DNA of 64,000 nt from Arthrobacter sp. H35-D1 (GCF_030063185.1 NZ_JASISP010000004.1:104852-168851); one strand, 5' to 3'; counted from the stretch's first letter, positions 26,407 to 37,481 are shown. Program-made: numbers and translations. Notes: generated by a model from the sequence alone, not told the origin.

Positions 26407-28353
26407 GTGCCGTGGACAACAGTGCCCTGGCAGGCAATCACAAGGCAGAATACGGAAATACGAATCACGTTGAATACCACCAGGACAGAGCCCGACGGAA
26501 AACCGGCAGTCACCCCAGGGGACAGTGACCGAAAACCTCGGCTGTGGCTTTGGTCACAAGCCGTGCTCGATTCGTTGGCCTGGGTGGTCGCCCTGTCATT
26601 GGCCGTCCTGTTGCGGTACGAGCTTGACGTGCACCTCATCAACTTCGCCGGGCTGGCGGTGCTGCTGGTGGTGGCGATCGCCACGCAGCTCATTGCCGGC
26701 TGGTACATGGCCCTGTACCGCGGACGTTACACCTTTGGCAGCATCCACGAAGCACGCGTGCTCATCGCCGTCACGCTGGTGGTGGGAGTGGTCACCAGCA
26801 TCTTCCTCTCCATATTCATCAATGAGCTCCACGTTGCCCGTTCCGTCGCGGTCATAGCGTTTCCCTTTGCTGCACTGATCATGGCCGCCATGCGGTACGC
26901 CAAGCGCCTTTACGTCGAGGGCAAGCCGATTTTCGGCGAAGAAGCCCAAAAAACGCTGATCTACGGCGCCGGTTTTCTGGGCAATTCCTTGGTCACCCGC
27001 ATGGTGCAGGACCCCGAGTCGCCCTACGTTCCCATGGGCCTGGTCGACGACGACTCCACCAAGAAGCACCTGCGGCTTAGTTCCGTGGGGGTCTTGGGCG
27101 GCGGCGACGAGCTCGCAGACATCATCAAGCGCACCAAGTCAACGGTGGTGGTCCTGGCCATGGCGCACATCAGCGCCAAGCGGATCCGCGAGATCTCCGA
27201 CAGCGTCTCGGGCCTGGGCGTGAAGGTGCTGGTGCTGCCCCCGCTGCAGGAAATGCTCAGTGCCGACACAAACCGCGACAACACGGGCGGACTGACGGAC
27301 TTCCGCGAGATCGACGTCGCCGACCTCATCGGCCGCACGCCCGTGGAAACCCAGGTGGAGCAAATTGCCGGCTACGTGCGCGGCAAGCGGGTGCTCGTCA
27401 CCGGCGCCGGAGGCTCCATCGGCTCCGAACTGTGCCGCCAGCTGAATAGTTTCAAGCCGTCCGAACTGATCATGCTCGACCGCGACGAATCCGGTCTCCA
27501 GCAAACACAGCTTTCCATCGTCGGCCACGGGCTGCTCGACGATGCGAACATCGTGCTGGCAGACATCAGGGACGCTGAATCCCTACACCAAGTTTTTTCG
27601 GACCGGCGCCCGGAAGTCGTCTTCCACGCCGCCGCCCTCAAACATGCACCACTGTTGCAGATGTACCCGCAGGAAGGCTGGAAGACGAATGTCCTTGGCT
27701 CCCTGAACGTCCTGCAGGCCGCCCGCAGCGTTGAGGTGGAGACTTTTGTCAACGTCTCCACCGACAAGGCCGCCAGCCCCACCACCGCCCTGGGACACTC
27801 CAAACGGGCGGCGGAAAAGTTGACGTCCTGGATGGCGGGGGAGACGGGCAAGGGCTATGTATCGGTCCGTTTTGGCAACGTCATTGGCAGCCGTGGCTCA
27901 ATGCTCCCGCTGTTCACCGACCAGATCAACAAGGGTGGCCCCGTCACGGTGACACACCCCGATGTGACGCGCTTTTTCATGACCATCCCGGAAGCTTGCC
28001 AGCTTGTCATCCAGGCCGGCGCCATCGGCCACGGCGGCGACGTGCTGATTCTTGACATGGGCGAGCCCGTGCGCATCATGGACGTGGCCGAGCGCATGAT
28101 CGCGATGTCGGGCAAGGACATCAAAATTAGAATTACCGGCCTGCGCCCGTCCGAGAAGCTGCACGAACAGCTGACCGGTGAAGACGAAATCCAGGATGCC
28201 GACGGCCACGCCAAGATTTCACACACGCATGCCCGGCCGCTGAGTCCGACAGACTTGGACCTTGACCTGTGGCTGAAACGCTGCCGGGACGAATCAGGTC
28301 CCGAGGCCCCCTCCATTGACGAGTCCGACGGCGACATCGCGGCGGGTGCCTGA
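26407..28353 (+). CDS. Membrane-bound nucleotide-sugar dehydratase/epimerase, CapD/FlaA1 type
   Basis: 648-residue protein with four N-terminal membrane segments (about residues 40-155), a CoA-binding-like Rossmann domain, then an SDR domain with LVTGAGGSIGSEL (about 330-342), STDKAASPTT and GHSKRAAE (about 460-468). Family members remove water from UDP-GlcNAc-type sugars at C4/C6 to start surface polysaccharide synthesis. GGAGG lies seven bases before the GTG at 26407, fixing the start. The next gene, a polyprenyl-phosphate sugar transferase, begins in its stop codon, so the product sugar may be handed directly to it. Confidence 0.92.
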   Translation: MPWTTVPWQAITRQNTEIRITLNTTRTEPDGKPAVTPGDSDRKPRLWLWSQAVLDSLAWVVALSLAVLLRYELDVHLINFAGLAVLLVVAIATQLIAGWYMALYRGRYTFGSIHEARVLIAVTLVVGVVTSIFLSIFINELHVARSVAVIAFPFAALIMAAMRYAKRLYVEGKPIFGEEAQKTLIYGAGFLGNSLVTRMVQDPESPYVPMGLVDDDSTKKHLRLSSVGVLGGGDELADIIKRTKSTVVVLAMAHISAKRIREISDSVSGLGVKVLVLPPLQEMLSADTNRDNTGGLTDFREIDVADLIGRTPVETQVEQIAGYVRGKRVLVTGAGGSIGSELCRQLNSFKPSELIMLDRDESGLQQTQLSIVGHGLLDDANIVLADIRDAESLHQVFSDRRPEVVFHAAALKHAPLLQMYPQEGWKTNVLGSLNVLQAARSVEVETFVNVSTDKAASPTTALGHSKRAAEKLTSWMAGETGKGYVSVRFGNVIGSRGSMLPLFTDQINKGGPVTVTHPDVTRFFMTIPEACQLVIQAGAIGHGGDVLILDMGEPVRIMDVAERMIAMSGKDIKIRITGLRPSEKLHEQLTGEDEIQDADGHAKISHTHARPLSPTDLDLDLWLKRCRDESGPEAPSIDESDGDIAAGA

Positions 28354-29432
28354 TGGAACTCTGGGCACAACTTGCCGTAGGTGCCATCGCGCTTGTCCTG
28401 GCCCTGGCGCTGCCGTTGGTGGTGCGCCCGTTGCTGGCCCGCGCGGGGGTTCTCGACGTCCCCAACGCCAGGTCCTCGCACTCCGTCCCCACCATCCGGG
28501 GCATGGGAATCACGACGGCGGCCGCCCTGTCTGCTGCCGTTCTGGCCGCCATCTTCCTGCCCCAGTCGGGAACGGCGGGGCGCGGGGCCCTGACGCTCGT
28601 GGTGATTCTCGCCGTCGTGCTTGCCGCCTCGACGATTGGCTGGCTTGAGGACATTCACGGGCTGTCGGTGAAGGTCCGGGCGGGTTCGCAACTTCTTGTC
28701 GGCGGTCTGGCGACAGCCGCAGTGGCCATCATCGATCCGGGGCAGCAACAGTTGTGGCTGATTCCCGTCGGTGCCCTGGCGGTGGCCGCGTACATCAACG
28801 TTGCCAACTTCATGGATGGCATCAACGGCATTTCAGGCACGCACGGCCTGCTGGTGGGCGGCTTTTATGCCTATGCCGGGTTGGTGAGCGGGCATGCTTG
28901 GCTGGTGTATGTGGGCATTGCCATTGCGATGGCCTTTGCCGGGTTCCTGCCCTGGAACCTGGGCCGAAATCGCGTGTTTCTCGGCGACGTGGGCAGCTAT
29001 TTGCTTGGCGCCTCGATCGCCGTTGCGGCCATGTGCGCCTTCTTGACGGGCGTGCCCGTGGAGTACGTTTTCTCGCCTGTGCTCATCTATCTGACGGACA
29101 CGTTCGTCACGTTCCTGCGCAGGCTGCTGGCCGGCGAGCGTTGGTACGCGGCGCACCGCCAGCATGTGTACCAGCGCCTGACCATTGTTGGCTTGAGCCA
29201 TGTGCAGGCCACGGCAGTGGTGAGTGCGGCGACCATCCTGGTGAGCCTGCTGGGCATCGCTGCAGTCCAAGGAGGGGAAGTCATCCAAATTGCGGCAACT
29301 GCGGCCGGCTTTGCCGTGGTGCTGGTCTATTTGCGCACCCCCACCTTGTTTCAAAACCATCTGCACAAGCGGGCCAAGCGGACGGCTGCAGGGGCCGCCC
29401 ACGGCGAAAACTCGCCGGAACAATCGCGCTGA
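28353..29432 (+). CDS. Polyprenyl-phosphate sugar-1-phosphate transferase (WecA/MraY family)
   Basis: 359-residue integral membrane enzyme with about ten segments, expected to place a sugar phosphate on undecaprenyl or decaprenyl phosphate. The family motif NFMDGINGISGTHGLLVGG and the LSVKVRAGSQLLVGG loop are present, and the cytosolic HRQHVYQRL His-box is intact. The first Asp pair, normally DD, reads ED in WLEDIHGLS. The ATG overlaps the dehydratase stop by one base. The usual members of this subgroup are WbpL-like rather than essential MraY. Confidence 0.9.
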   Translation: MELWAQLAVGAIALVLALALPLVVRPLLARAGVLDVPNARSSHSVPTIRGMGITTAAALSAAVLAAIFLPQSGTAGRGALTLVVILAVVLAASTIGWLEDIHGLSVKVRAGSQLLVGGLATAAVAIIDPGQQQLWLIPVGALAVAAYINVANFMDGINGISGTHGLLVGGFYAYAGLVSGHAWLVYVGIAIAMAFAGFLPWNLGRNRVFLGDVGSYLLGASIAVAAMCAFLTGVPVEYVFSPVLIYLTDTFVTFLRRLLAGERWYAAHRQHVYQRLTIVGLSHVQATAVVSAATILVSLLGIAAVQGGEVIQIAATAAGFAVVLVYLRTPTLFQNHLHKRAKRTAAGAAHGENSPEQSR

Positions 29433-29454
29433 CGGGCTCGTGTTGGGCCGCGCG

Positions 29455-29483
29455 TCGAAATGAACTTCTATCTCATGTAGAAT
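29455..29483 (+). promoter_or_regulatory. Candidate ATP synthase operon promoter
   Basis: TCGAAA at 29455-29460 and TAGAAT at 29478-29483 are separated by 17 bases. Expected transcript start is near 29490. Two small hairpins (GGTGA-CGT-TCACC and CCGACC...GGTCGG) lie between it and the atpI ATG. An in-frame GTG at 29492 would give a leaderless, 20-codon longer AtpI. Confidence 0.45.
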
Positions 29484-29551
29484 TTCCACTGGTGACGTTC
29501 ACCCCCTCCGACCTCCACCTGGGGTCGGCCTCCCAAGATGACGGAGTTCCC

Positions 29552-30049
29552 ATGAAGGACAAAAGCACCCGCAACGGTGCTGCGGCCGGCCACGTGGTCG
29601 CCGCAGGTCCCTCGGAGAGTCCCAGCTGGAACATCCTGAAAAGATGTCTTTTGGTTGACGGCATTGCCGTGGTCGTCATGGTGGTGCTGGCCTTGATCTT
29701 CACGGATTCCGACGGCGTGCTTAGCGTGGTCTTTGGCTCCCTGCTTGTTATGGCCTTCTTTGGCCTGAGCTTGCTGGTGGGCCATATCTTCAGCAAGCGC
29801 ATGCCACGGGCGGTCATCAGCATCTTTTTCATGACGTATTTTGTCAAGGTGGTGGGATTTGCCGTCGTGCTTTTTGCCGTGGGAACACCCGACTGGCTCA
29901 ACAAACCCTGGTTTCTGGCCGGTGCCGTGGTGTGTGTCCTTTTGTGGCAGGCAACAGAGGTGGTCATCTTCAGCAGGCAGCGTTTTTTGCTGTTTGACGA
30001 CTCGTCCGACTCCAGTGATGCGGTCAAGCCGAAGGATGCCTCTTCATGA
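29552..30049 (+). CDS. atpI: ATP synthase protein I-like membrane protein
   Basis: 165-residue protein with four membrane segments (about 35-150) placed directly before the ATP synthase genes, where AtpI normally lies; AtpI assists assembly of the c-ring. The N-terminus is a short soluble stretch and the C-terminus is Ser/Asp-rich. ATG 29552 is chosen for GGAG at six bases; GTG 29492 is a possible leaderless alternative. The stop overlaps the next ATG (ATGA). Sequence similarity to AtpI is weak in general, so position contributes much of the assignment. Confidence 0.75.
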   Translation: MKDKSTRNGAAAGHVVAAGPSESPSWNILKRCLLVDGIAVVVMVVLALIFTDSDGVLSVVFGSLLVMAFFGLSLLVGHIFSKRMPRAVISIFFMTYFVKVVGFAVVLFAVGTPDWLNKPWFLAGAVVCVLLWQATEVVIFSRQRFLLFDDSSDSSDAVKPKDASS

Positions 30050-30300
30050 CGAACGGCTTTCCCGACTCCAATGAACCCGACCATGTGGTGGTGCCGCCGA
30101 AGGCGAACGCCGAAAAGCTGGACTACACCTACATTGTTGGCGGAATCCTGCTCTTGGGTTTGATAGGGTGGGGACTGGATAATTTGTTGCATACTGCTTG
30201 GATTCTGTACGCTTCCCTGCCTGTTGGGGTGGTTTCCGGTTATTTCCTGGCCCGGCACCATCAACGGCACAGCCGCCGCGATGATGCGGGGCAACAGTGA
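30046..30300 (+). CDS. AtpZ-like small membrane protein
   Basis: 84-residue protein with two membrane segments (YIVGGILLLGLIGWGLDNLL and WILYASLPVGVVSGYFLA), a polar N-terminus and a basic C-terminal tail. The pattern GGILLLGLIGWGLDNLL matches AtpZ/F0F1-associated proteins, which with AtpI are proposed to supply Mg2+ or help c-ring assembly. It overlaps atpI by four bases (ATGA), so the two are coupled and likely work together. Confidence 0.75.
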   Translation: MTNGFPDSNEPDHVVVPPKANAEKLDYTYIVGGILLLGLIGWGLDNLLHTAWILYASLPVGVVSGYFLARHHQRHSRRDDAGQQ

Positions 30301-30338
30301 TCTCCACCATCAGACTTTCTTACGGTGCTGACCATCTT

Positions 30339-30367
30339 TTGACGGGTCGCCACACTTGCCCTATGAC
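30339..30367 (+). promoter_or_regulatory. Candidate internal promoter before atpB
   Basis: TTGACG (30339-30344), a 17-base spacer and TATGAC (30362-30367) form a near-consensus housekeeping promoter 24 bases before the atpB start. It would allow atpB-atpC to be transcribed without the two assembly genes. Confidence 0.45.
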
Positions 30368-30391
30368 CGAAACTGCAGAGAGGACAGCGCG

Positions 30392-31204
30392 TTGACCGCG
30401 TTTGCGCTTCCGATGGCCTCGAATGACGGTGGATTCGTTCCACCGACGATTAGTGACACCCACCTCCCGGACATCTTCCCCTGGATGGCCGAATACGGCA
30501 CTGGGTTCGGCAAGCAGATGGTCATGATCATCTTGTCGGTCATTTTGATCGTCTGGTTCTTCAAGGCTGCTATCCGACACCCGAAACTGGTTCCCGGCCG
30601 GGTCCAGTTCTTTGCCGAAGGCTTCTACAGCTTCGCCCGCAACACCGTTGGCCGCGACATCATGGGTGAAAAGAATTTCCGCCCGTGGGTGCCGCTGCTC
30701 TTCTCGGTGTTCCTGTTCGTGCTGCTGAACAATATCTTTGGTGCTATTCCGTTCCTGCAGCTGCCCTCCTTCTCCCATGCGGGCAGTGCCTATGCCATTG
30801 CCCTCATCATCTACTTCACGTGGATTGGTGTTGGCGTGCAGAAGCACGGCATCCGCTACTTCAAGCTGGCAGTTGTTCCCACCGGTGTTCCCGGTTGGAT
30901 CCTGCCGTTGCTGATTCCCTTGGAAATTATTTCCAACTTCATTGTTCGCCCGCTGACGCACTCCTTGCGTTTGATGGCAACCATGCTGGCCGGCCACATG
31001 ATTGTGGTCCTGGCGGGCAGCGGTGCCCAGTACTTGATCATGGAACAGGACAACATCCTGCTCAACGCCACAGGCGTTGCAGTGATTGCCGGTTCCGTGG
31101 CCATGTACGCACTGGAACTGTTGATCATGGTCCTGCAGGCATTTGTGTTCACGCTGCTGACCGCGATCTACATCCAGGGCAGCCTGGAAGCGGATGCGCA
31201 CTAA
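30392..31204 (+). CDS. atpB: F1Fo ATP synthase subunit a
   Basis: 270-residue membrane subunit that forms the proton half-channels against the c-ring. The essential stator arginine lies in [14 protein letters not shown]. Five to six membrane segments are evident, with ILVPLLIP-like hydrophobic stretches and the GSLEADAH C-terminus. The TTG at 30392 follows AGAGGA at good spacing; ATG 30413 would be a shorter alternative. An upstream candidate promoter is separately listed. Confidence 0.96.
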   Translation: MTAFALPMASNDGGFVPPTISDTHLPDIFPWMAEYGTGFGKQMVMIILSVILIVWFFKAAIRHPKLVPGRVQFFAEGFYSFARNTVGRDIMGEKNFRPWVPLLFSVFLFVLLNNIFGAIPFLQLPSFSHAGSAYAIALIIYFTWIGVGVQKHGIRYFKLAVVPTGVPGWILPLLIPLEIISNFIVRPLTHSLRLMATMLAGHMIVVLAGSGAQYLIMEQDNILLNATGVAVIAGSVAMYALELLIMVLQAFVFTLLTAIYIQGSLEADAH

Positions 31205-31296
31205 AGCTTGTCACTGCAGCACCCCTAGTTTTCTCCACAAAAGAAGCACCTCACAACCTGCCGGCACAACGCCGGTATCTTGAAAGGAACGAAATA

Positions 31297-31506
31297 ATGC
31301 ACGGCTCCCTTAATATGATTGGCTACGGCCTGGCAACAATCGGCTCGGCAATTGGCGTGGGCATGATCTTTGCTGCGTACATCAACGGTGTTGCTCGTCA
31401 GCCGGAAGCTCAGCGCATCCTGCAGCCCATCGCCCTGCTTGGCTTCGCCCTTGCAGAAGCACTGGCCATCCTGGCCCTGGTCTTCGCCTTCGTCGTTGGC
31501 GTCTAG
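31297..31506 (+). CDS. atpE: F1Fo ATP synthase subunit c
   Basis: 69-residue hairpin membrane protein that forms the rotating proton ring. The polar loop is ARQPEAQ and the proton-carrying carboxylate is Glu54 in [22 protein letters not shown] precedes the ATG by nine bases. The 92-base spacer from atpB contains a small hairpin (31259-31277) just ahead of the ribosome site, and a GC-rich hairpin follows the stop, both plausible devices for the higher dose of c needed per complex. Confidence 0.97.
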   Translation: MHGSLNMIGYGLATIGSAIGVGMIFAAYINGVARQPEAQRILQPIALLGFALAEALAILALVFAFVVGV

Positions 31507-31522
31507 TCCAAGGACTTTGCAG

Positions 31523-31539
31523 GCCCCGCCCTGCGGGGC
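31523..31539 (+). repeat. Hairpin in the atpE-atpF spacer
   Basis: GCCCCGC-CCT-GCGGGGC, a perfect 7-bp stem with a 3-base loop, 17 bases after the atpE stop. No T-tract. Likely an mRNA-stabilising or processing element. Confidence 0.6.
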
Positions 31540-31582
31540 TGAAATGTTCACGGACTAATATCAGATTAAGGAAAAGTGAGAA

Positions 31583-32137
31583 ATGATTACCGCAGAAGTA
31601 ATCCTCGCTGCTGGTGAGGGTGCAAACCCGCTGATTCCCAACTGGTGGGAAATTCTAGTCACGGCTGTTTCTTTCGCTGTTCTGCTCATCGTGGTGAAGA
31701 AATTCATCGCCCCGGCCTTCGAAAAGTCATACACGGATCGCGTGGAAGCCATCGAGGGTGGGATCGAGAAGGCAGAAGAGGCTCAGGCCGAAGCTAACGC
31801 CCTCTTGGAGCAGTACAAGGCCCAGTTGATGGACGCCCGCACGGAAGCCAATGGCATCCGCGAGGCCGCCCGAAGCGAAGGTGCCAACATCCTGGCCGAC
31901 CTGAAGGCGAAGGCTGCAGAGGAATCTGCTCGCATCACCGCCCAGGCCCAGGTCCAGATCGAAGCCGAGCGCGTTGCAGCAGTGAACTCCCTCCGCAACG
32001 AGGTTGGCACTTTGGCCACATCGCTGGCAGGCAAAATCGTCGGCGAAGCCCTCGACGACGATGCGCGTTCCAACCGTGTGGTTGAACGCTTCCTGACCGA
32101 TCTGGAAAACCAGGCGAACGCGGGTGCAACGAAGTAA
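31583..32137 (+). CDS. atpF: F1Fo ATP synthase subunit b
   Basis: 184-residue stator stalk protein: one N-terminal membrane segment (WEILVTAVSFAVLLIVVKKF, about residues 22-41) followed by a long charged, Ala/Glu/Lys-rich coiled coil that reaches the delta subunit. AAGGAAAAG lies upstream of the ATG. Its stop overlaps the atpH start by one base. Confidence 0.96.
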   Translation: MITAEVILAAGEGANPLIPNWWEILVTAVSFAVLLIVVKKFIAPAFEKSYTDRVEAIEGGIEKAEEAQAEANALLEQYKAQLMDARTEANGIREAARSEGANILADLKAKAAEESARITAQAQVQIEAERVAAVNSLRNEVGTLATSLAGKIVGEALDDDARSNRVVERFLTDLENQANAGATK

Positions 32138-32952
32138 TGGCAGGTGTATCGAGCAAGTCATTGGCAGCGGCTTTGGAGTCGCTGGAACCCAAGCTCGCCA
32201 CTGCGACGACCGCATTGGCCCGGGAACTCTTCGAAATCTTGGAGCTTCTGGACAGCAACGCCGGCCTGCGCCGCGCCCTGACCGATCCCACTCGTGAGAG
32301 TGCGTCCAAGTCAGCCTTGGCGAACCAGCTTCTGGCAGGAAAGGTCGGTGCCCAGGCACAAGAGATTTTCCTGGAGCTGGTTTCCGCACGATGGAGCTTG
32401 GCTCGTGACCTGGGCGATGCACTGGAAGTCTTGGCAGCAACATCGGCGATCGCAGTTGCTGAAGGCCACGGCGACGGCTCTGCCAACCTGGACAAGCTGG
32501 AAGAGGAACTCTTCGGGTTTATCCGGGTTGTTGGGTCCAGTCACGATCTGCAGCGCGCATTCGACGATGCGCAGGCGACGGACGCAGCCAAGGGCGCCTT
32601 GGCGCAGAAGGTTGTTCCCGGAGCCGGCGAAGTCGGCGAACTGTTGGTCCGCCAGGCCGCAACCGCCCCCCGCGGGCTCAAACCCACGGCCTTGGTGCAA
32701 CGTTTCGTGGAATTGGTTGCCAAACGCCAGCAGCGTTGGATTGCCTACGTCAAGGTCACTCGTGGCCTGAGCGCAGAGCAGCTCAACCGCCTGCAAGCCG
32801 GTTTGAACCACCTCTATGGTCGCGAATTGAAGATCAATGTCACCATTGATCCGACATTAGTTGGCGGAATCAAGGTAGTTGTGGGAGCTGAGGTTGTAGA
32901 CGCAACCGCAGCCACCCGGCTGTCCGAACTTCGCCGCCGGTTGGCAGTGTAG
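32137..32952 (+). CDS. atpH: F1Fo ATP synthase subunit delta
   Basis: 271-residue peripheral stalk subunit linking b to the top of F1. It is the longer actinobacterial form (E. coli has 177 residues), with an N-terminal helical region of about 90 extra residues. The C-terminal signature DPTLVGGIKVVVGAEVVDAT is intact. It is translationally coupled to atpF through TAATG. A perfect hairpin begins in its stop codon. Confidence 0.95.
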   Translation: MAGVSSKSLAAALESLEPKLATATTALARELFEILELLDSNAGLRRALTDPTRESASKSALANQLLAGKVGAQAQEIFLELVSARWSLARDLGDALEVLAATSAIAVAEGHGDGSANLDKLEEELFGFIRVVGSSHDLQRAFDDAQATDAAKGALAQKVVPGAGEVGELLVRQAATAPRGLKPTALVQRFVELVAKRQQRWIAYVKVTRGLSAEQLNRLQAGLNHLYGRELKINVTIDPTLVGGIKVVVGAEVVDATAATRLSELRRRLAV

Positions 32953-32970
32953 GAAACACTTTTGTTTCCT
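32951..32970 (+). repeat. Hairpin in the atpH-atpA spacer
   Basis: AGGAAACA-CTTT-TGTTTCCT, a perfect 8-bp stem overlapping the last two bases of the atpH stop codon. A+T-rich arms unlike the surroundings. The spacer continues to 33066 without a gene. Confidence 0.6.
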
Positions 32971-33066
32971 TGACAGCCAGTCCACAACAGACTGAATCAA
33001 ACATTTCGGTTGCCACGCATGATTTTTAGCGGAGGCAGCCACAACTTAGGAGAGCAGGGACTGCAG

Positions 33067-34704
33067 ATGGCCGACTTGACCATCAATGCCGACGACGTCC
33101 GCAATGCCTTGAATGAGTTCGCAGCGTCCTATGAACCGGGCAACGCGGAGCGCGTCGAGGTTGGCCGCGTCACGGCGGCGAGTGACGGCATTGCCAAGGT
33201 GGAGGGTCTTCCCTCCGTCATGGCCAACGAACTTCTTCGTTTCGAAGATGGCACACTGGGCCTGGCCCAGAACCTGGACACTCGCGAGATCGGTGTGGTT
33301 GTCCTAGGCGACTTCGGCGGGATCGCCGAGGGCCAGCAGGTTCACCGTACCGGGGAGATCCTCTCCGTGCCGGTGGGCGACAACTTCCTAGGCCGCGTCG
33401 TTGACCCCCTGGGTCAGCCGATGGACGACCTCGGCGAGATCGAAGCCGAAGGCCGCCGTGCCTTGGAACTTCAGGCACCGGGTGTTACCGAGCGCCAGTC
33501 GGTGACCGAACCGCTGCAGACCGGTATGAAGGCCATCGACGCCATGATCCCGATCGGCCGTGGTCAGCGCCAGCTGATTATTGGTGACCGCCAGACGGGC
33601 AAGACGGCACTGGCCGTTGACGCCATCATCAACCAGAAGGCCAACTGGGCTTCGGGCGACGTCAAGAAGCAGGTTCGCTGCGTTTACGTGGCAATCGGCC
33701 AGAAGGCTTCCACCATTGCAGCCGTACGCCAGACCCTGGCAGACAACGGCGCCTTGGAATACACCACGATCATTGCTTCGCCGGCGTCCGACCCGGCTGG
33801 GTTCAAGTACTTGGCTCCTTACACCGGTTCGGCCATTGGCCAGCACTGGATGTACGCCGGCAAGCATGTATTGATCGTGTTTGACGACCTGTCCAAGCAG
33901 GCTGAGGCCTACCGTGCCGTTTCACTGCTGCTGCGACGCCCGCCGGGCCGCGAGGCATACCCTGGCGACGTGTTCTACCTGCACTCGCGCCTGCTGGAAC
34001 GCTGTGCGAAGCTCTCCGACGCACTCGGAGCAGGTTCAATGACCGGCCTGCCGATCATTGAAACCAAGGCAAATGACGTCTCGGCCTTCATCCCGACCAA
34101 CGTCATCTCGATCACCGACGGCCAGATCTTCTTGCAGTCGGACCTGTTCAACGCCAACCAGCGCCCCGCCGTTGACGTGGGTGTCTCGGTGTCCCGCGTT
34201 GGTGGTGCTGCCCAGGTCAAGGCCATGAAGAAGGTTTCAGGCACCTTGAAGCTGGAACTGGCCCAGTACCGCGACATGCAGGCATTCGCCATGTTCGCCT
34301 CCGATTTGGATGCCGCTTCCAAGCAGCAGCTGACCCGTGGTGCGCGCTTGATGGAACTGCTCAAGCAGGGCCAGTACGCTCCGTTCCCGGTCGAAAACCA
34401 GGTTGTTTCAATCTGGATGGGCACCAACGGCTACTTGGACAATGTCCCGGTTGAAGATGTGCGCCGCTTCGAGACGGAGTTCCTCGAGCACTTGCGTTTG
34501 CGCACGTCGGTTTTGACCACCTTGGCGCAAACCAACCTGCTCGAAGACTCGACAGTTGAAGCGCTCAAGTCCAACATCGTTGACTTCAAGAAGGGCTTCT
34601 TCGGGGAGGGCGACGACCGTTTGGTCGGTGCCGGCCACGAAGAGTTCGATGCGCTTGCCGCAGAAGACGTCGGCCAGGAAAAGATCGTCAAGCAGAAACG
34701 CTGA
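33067..34704 (+). CDS. atpA: F1Fo ATP synthase subunit alpha
   Basis: 545-residue F1 subunit with regulatory nucleotide sites. The P-loop [11 protein letters not shown] and the family signature region [17 protein letters not shown] are present, and the N-terminal beta-barrel starts at [19 protein letters not shown]. The ATG at 33067 has TAGGAGAGCAGGG upstream; further upstream in-frame codons look non-coding. Followed by a very stable hairpin before atpG. Confidence 0.98.
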   Translation: MADLTINADDVRNALNEFAASYEPGNAERVEVGRVTAASDGIAKVEGLPSVMANELLRFEDGTLGLAQNLDTREIGVVVLGDFGGIAEGQQVHRTGEILSVPVGDNFLGRVVDPLGQPMDDLGEIEAEGRRALELQAPGVTERQSVTEPLQTGMKAIDAMIPIGRGQRQLIIGDRQTGKTALAVDAIINQKANWASGDVKKQVRCVYVAIGQKASTIAAVRQTLADNGALEYTTIIASPASDPAGFKYLAPYTGSAIGQHWMYAGKHVLIVFDDLSKQAEAYRAVSLLLRRPPGREAYPGDVFYLHSRLLERCAKLSDALGAGSMTGLPIIETKANDVSAFIPTNVISITDGQIFLQSDLFNANQRPAVDVGVSVSRVGGAAQVKAMKKVSGTLKLELAQYRDMQAFAMFASDLDAASKQQLTRGARLMELLKQGQYAPFPVENQVVSIWMGTNGYLDNVPVEDVRRFETEFLEHLRLRTSVLTTLAQTNLLEDSTVEALKSNIVDFKKGFFGEGDDRLVGAGHEEFDALAAEDVGQEKIVKQKR

Positions 34705-34718
34705 CACCATCCCTGAGA

Positions 34719-34751
34719 CGGGTTGTTGGCCCGTGATGGGCCAACAACCCG
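34719..34751 (+). repeat. Very stable hairpin in the atpA-atpG spacer
   Basis: CGGGTTGTTGGCCC-GTGAT-GGGCCAACAACCCG: a perfect 14-bp stem with a 5-base loop, 14 bases after atpA and 24 before atpG. It has the strength of a terminator but lies in the middle of an operon and lacks a T-tract. Confidence 0.75.
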
Positions 34752-34775
34752 AACAAGGATAAGGAAAGGACAAAC

Positions 34776-35669
34776 ATGGGAGCCCAGATCCGGGTCTACC
34801 GCCAGAAGATCGCCTCGACCACGTCGATGCAAAAGATCTTCAAGGCGATGGAACTGATCGCTACGTCCCGCATTGGAAAGGCACGCCAGCGTGTCGCGGC
34901 ATCGTTGCCGTACTCCAATGCGATCACCCGTGCCGTTTCTGCCGTTGCGTCCCAGTCCGAGGTCGACCACCCGCTGACAACCGAGCCGGATAGCATCCGC
35001 CGGGCTGCAGTATTGGTGATGACTTCCGACCGTGGTCTTGCCGGTTCCTACTCCGCCAGCGTTTTGAAGCAGGCAGAGCACCTCATCGAATTGCTCCACG
35101 GAGAAGGAAAAGACGTCACGACCTATTTGGTCGGCCGCAAGGCGCAGGCGTATTTCGAGTTCCGTGGCCGCGATTACGCGAAGGTGTGGACCGGTGGAAC
35201 CGATGCGCCGGAGTTTGAAACTGCACGTGAACTGCGCGAGGCTTTGCTGACCGACTTTGCCACCGACTTTGACGAGGGCGGCGTGGATGAAATCCATGTT
35301 GTCTACACCCAGTTCAAGTCAATGGTCGTTCAGGAGCCGGCAGTAATTCGTTTGCTGCCGTTGGAAGTTGTTGAGGAAGAAGTTGAATCCTCATCCGAGC
35401 TTCTGCCGCTGTACGAATTCGAGCCGAAGCCGGAGGACGTCCTTGACGCCCTTTTGCCGCGGTACATTGAATCACGCATCTTCGCAGCACTTTTGCAGGC
35501 TGCTGCTTCCGAACTCGCGGCACGTCAGCGGGCCATGAAGTCCGCAGGCGACAATGCCAACGATCTGATCAAGAAGTACACGCGTCTTCGTAACAACGCC
35601 CGGCAGGCTGAAGTTACGCAGGAGCTCTCCGAGATTGTTGCCGGCGCTGACGCGCTCAACGCCTCTTAG
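34776..35669 (+). CDS. atpG: F1Fo ATP synthase subunit gamma
   Basis: 297-residue central rotor shaft. The N-terminal helix [19 protein letters not shown] and the C-terminal helix with [18 protein letters not shown], which form the coiled coil inside the alpha/beta ring, are conserved, as is [27 protein letters not shown] precedes the ATG. Normal length. Confidence 0.97.
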   Translation: MGAQIRVYRQKIASTTSMQKIFKAMELIATSRIGKARQRVAASLPYSNAITRAVSAVASQSEVDHPLTTEPDSIRRAAVLVMTSDRGLAGSYSASVLKQAEHLIELLHGEGKDVTTYLVGRKAQAYFEFRGRDYAKVWTGGTDAPEFETARELREALLTDFATDFDEGGVDEIHVVYTQFKSMVVQEPAVIRLLPLEVVEEEVESSSELLPLYEFEPKPEDVLDALLPRYIESRIFAALLQAAASELAARQRAMKSAGDNANDLIKKYTRLRNNARQAEVTQELSEIVAGADALNAS

Positions 35670-37178
<1,509 letters not shown>

Positions 37179-37180
37179 GC

Positions 37181-37471
37181 ATGGCTAACCTCGAAGTTGA
37201 AATCGTAGCGGCGGACCACTTTGTTTGGTCCGGTGCAGCGACCCTTGTCAAGGGTTTCACCAGCGAGGGCGAGATCGGCATTTTGCCCGGTCACACCCCG
37301 TTGCTCGCGGTTTTGGCGCCGGGCTTGCTGGAGATCGCCCCCGCGGACGGATCCCGCTTCTTTGTTGAAGTGGACGGTGGCTTCTTCTCGGTTGACAGCA
37401 ACCGGGTCGTGATCGTTGCTGACAATGCGCAGTTGAAAGACGGCGCATCGTCTGGCGCTGGGATTCGCTAG
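37181..37471 (+). CDS. atpC: F1Fo ATP synthase subunit epsilon
   Basis: 96-residue subunit made almost only of the N-terminal beta-sandwich (VEIVAADHFVWSGAA, GEIGILPGHTPLLAVL). The C-terminal helical hairpin that inhibits rotation in E. coli is absent, as is common in actinobacteria. It starts two bases after the atpD stop. Confidence 0.96.
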   Translation: MANLEVEIVAADHFVWSGAATLVKGFTSEGEIGILPGHTPLLAVLAPGLLEIAPADGSRFFVEVDGGFFSVDSNRVVIVADNAQLKDGASSGAGIR

Positions 37472-37481
37472 AAATCACTTG

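Noticed and set aside
28754-29551. Long upstream extension of AtpI
   Set aside because: It is an out-of-frame reading of the WecA/MraY-like gene; AtpI starts at ATG 29552 or at most GTG 29492.
30685-31296. Long extension of subunit c
   Set aside because: Out-of-frame reading of atpB; subunit c is a 69-residue protein starting at 31297.
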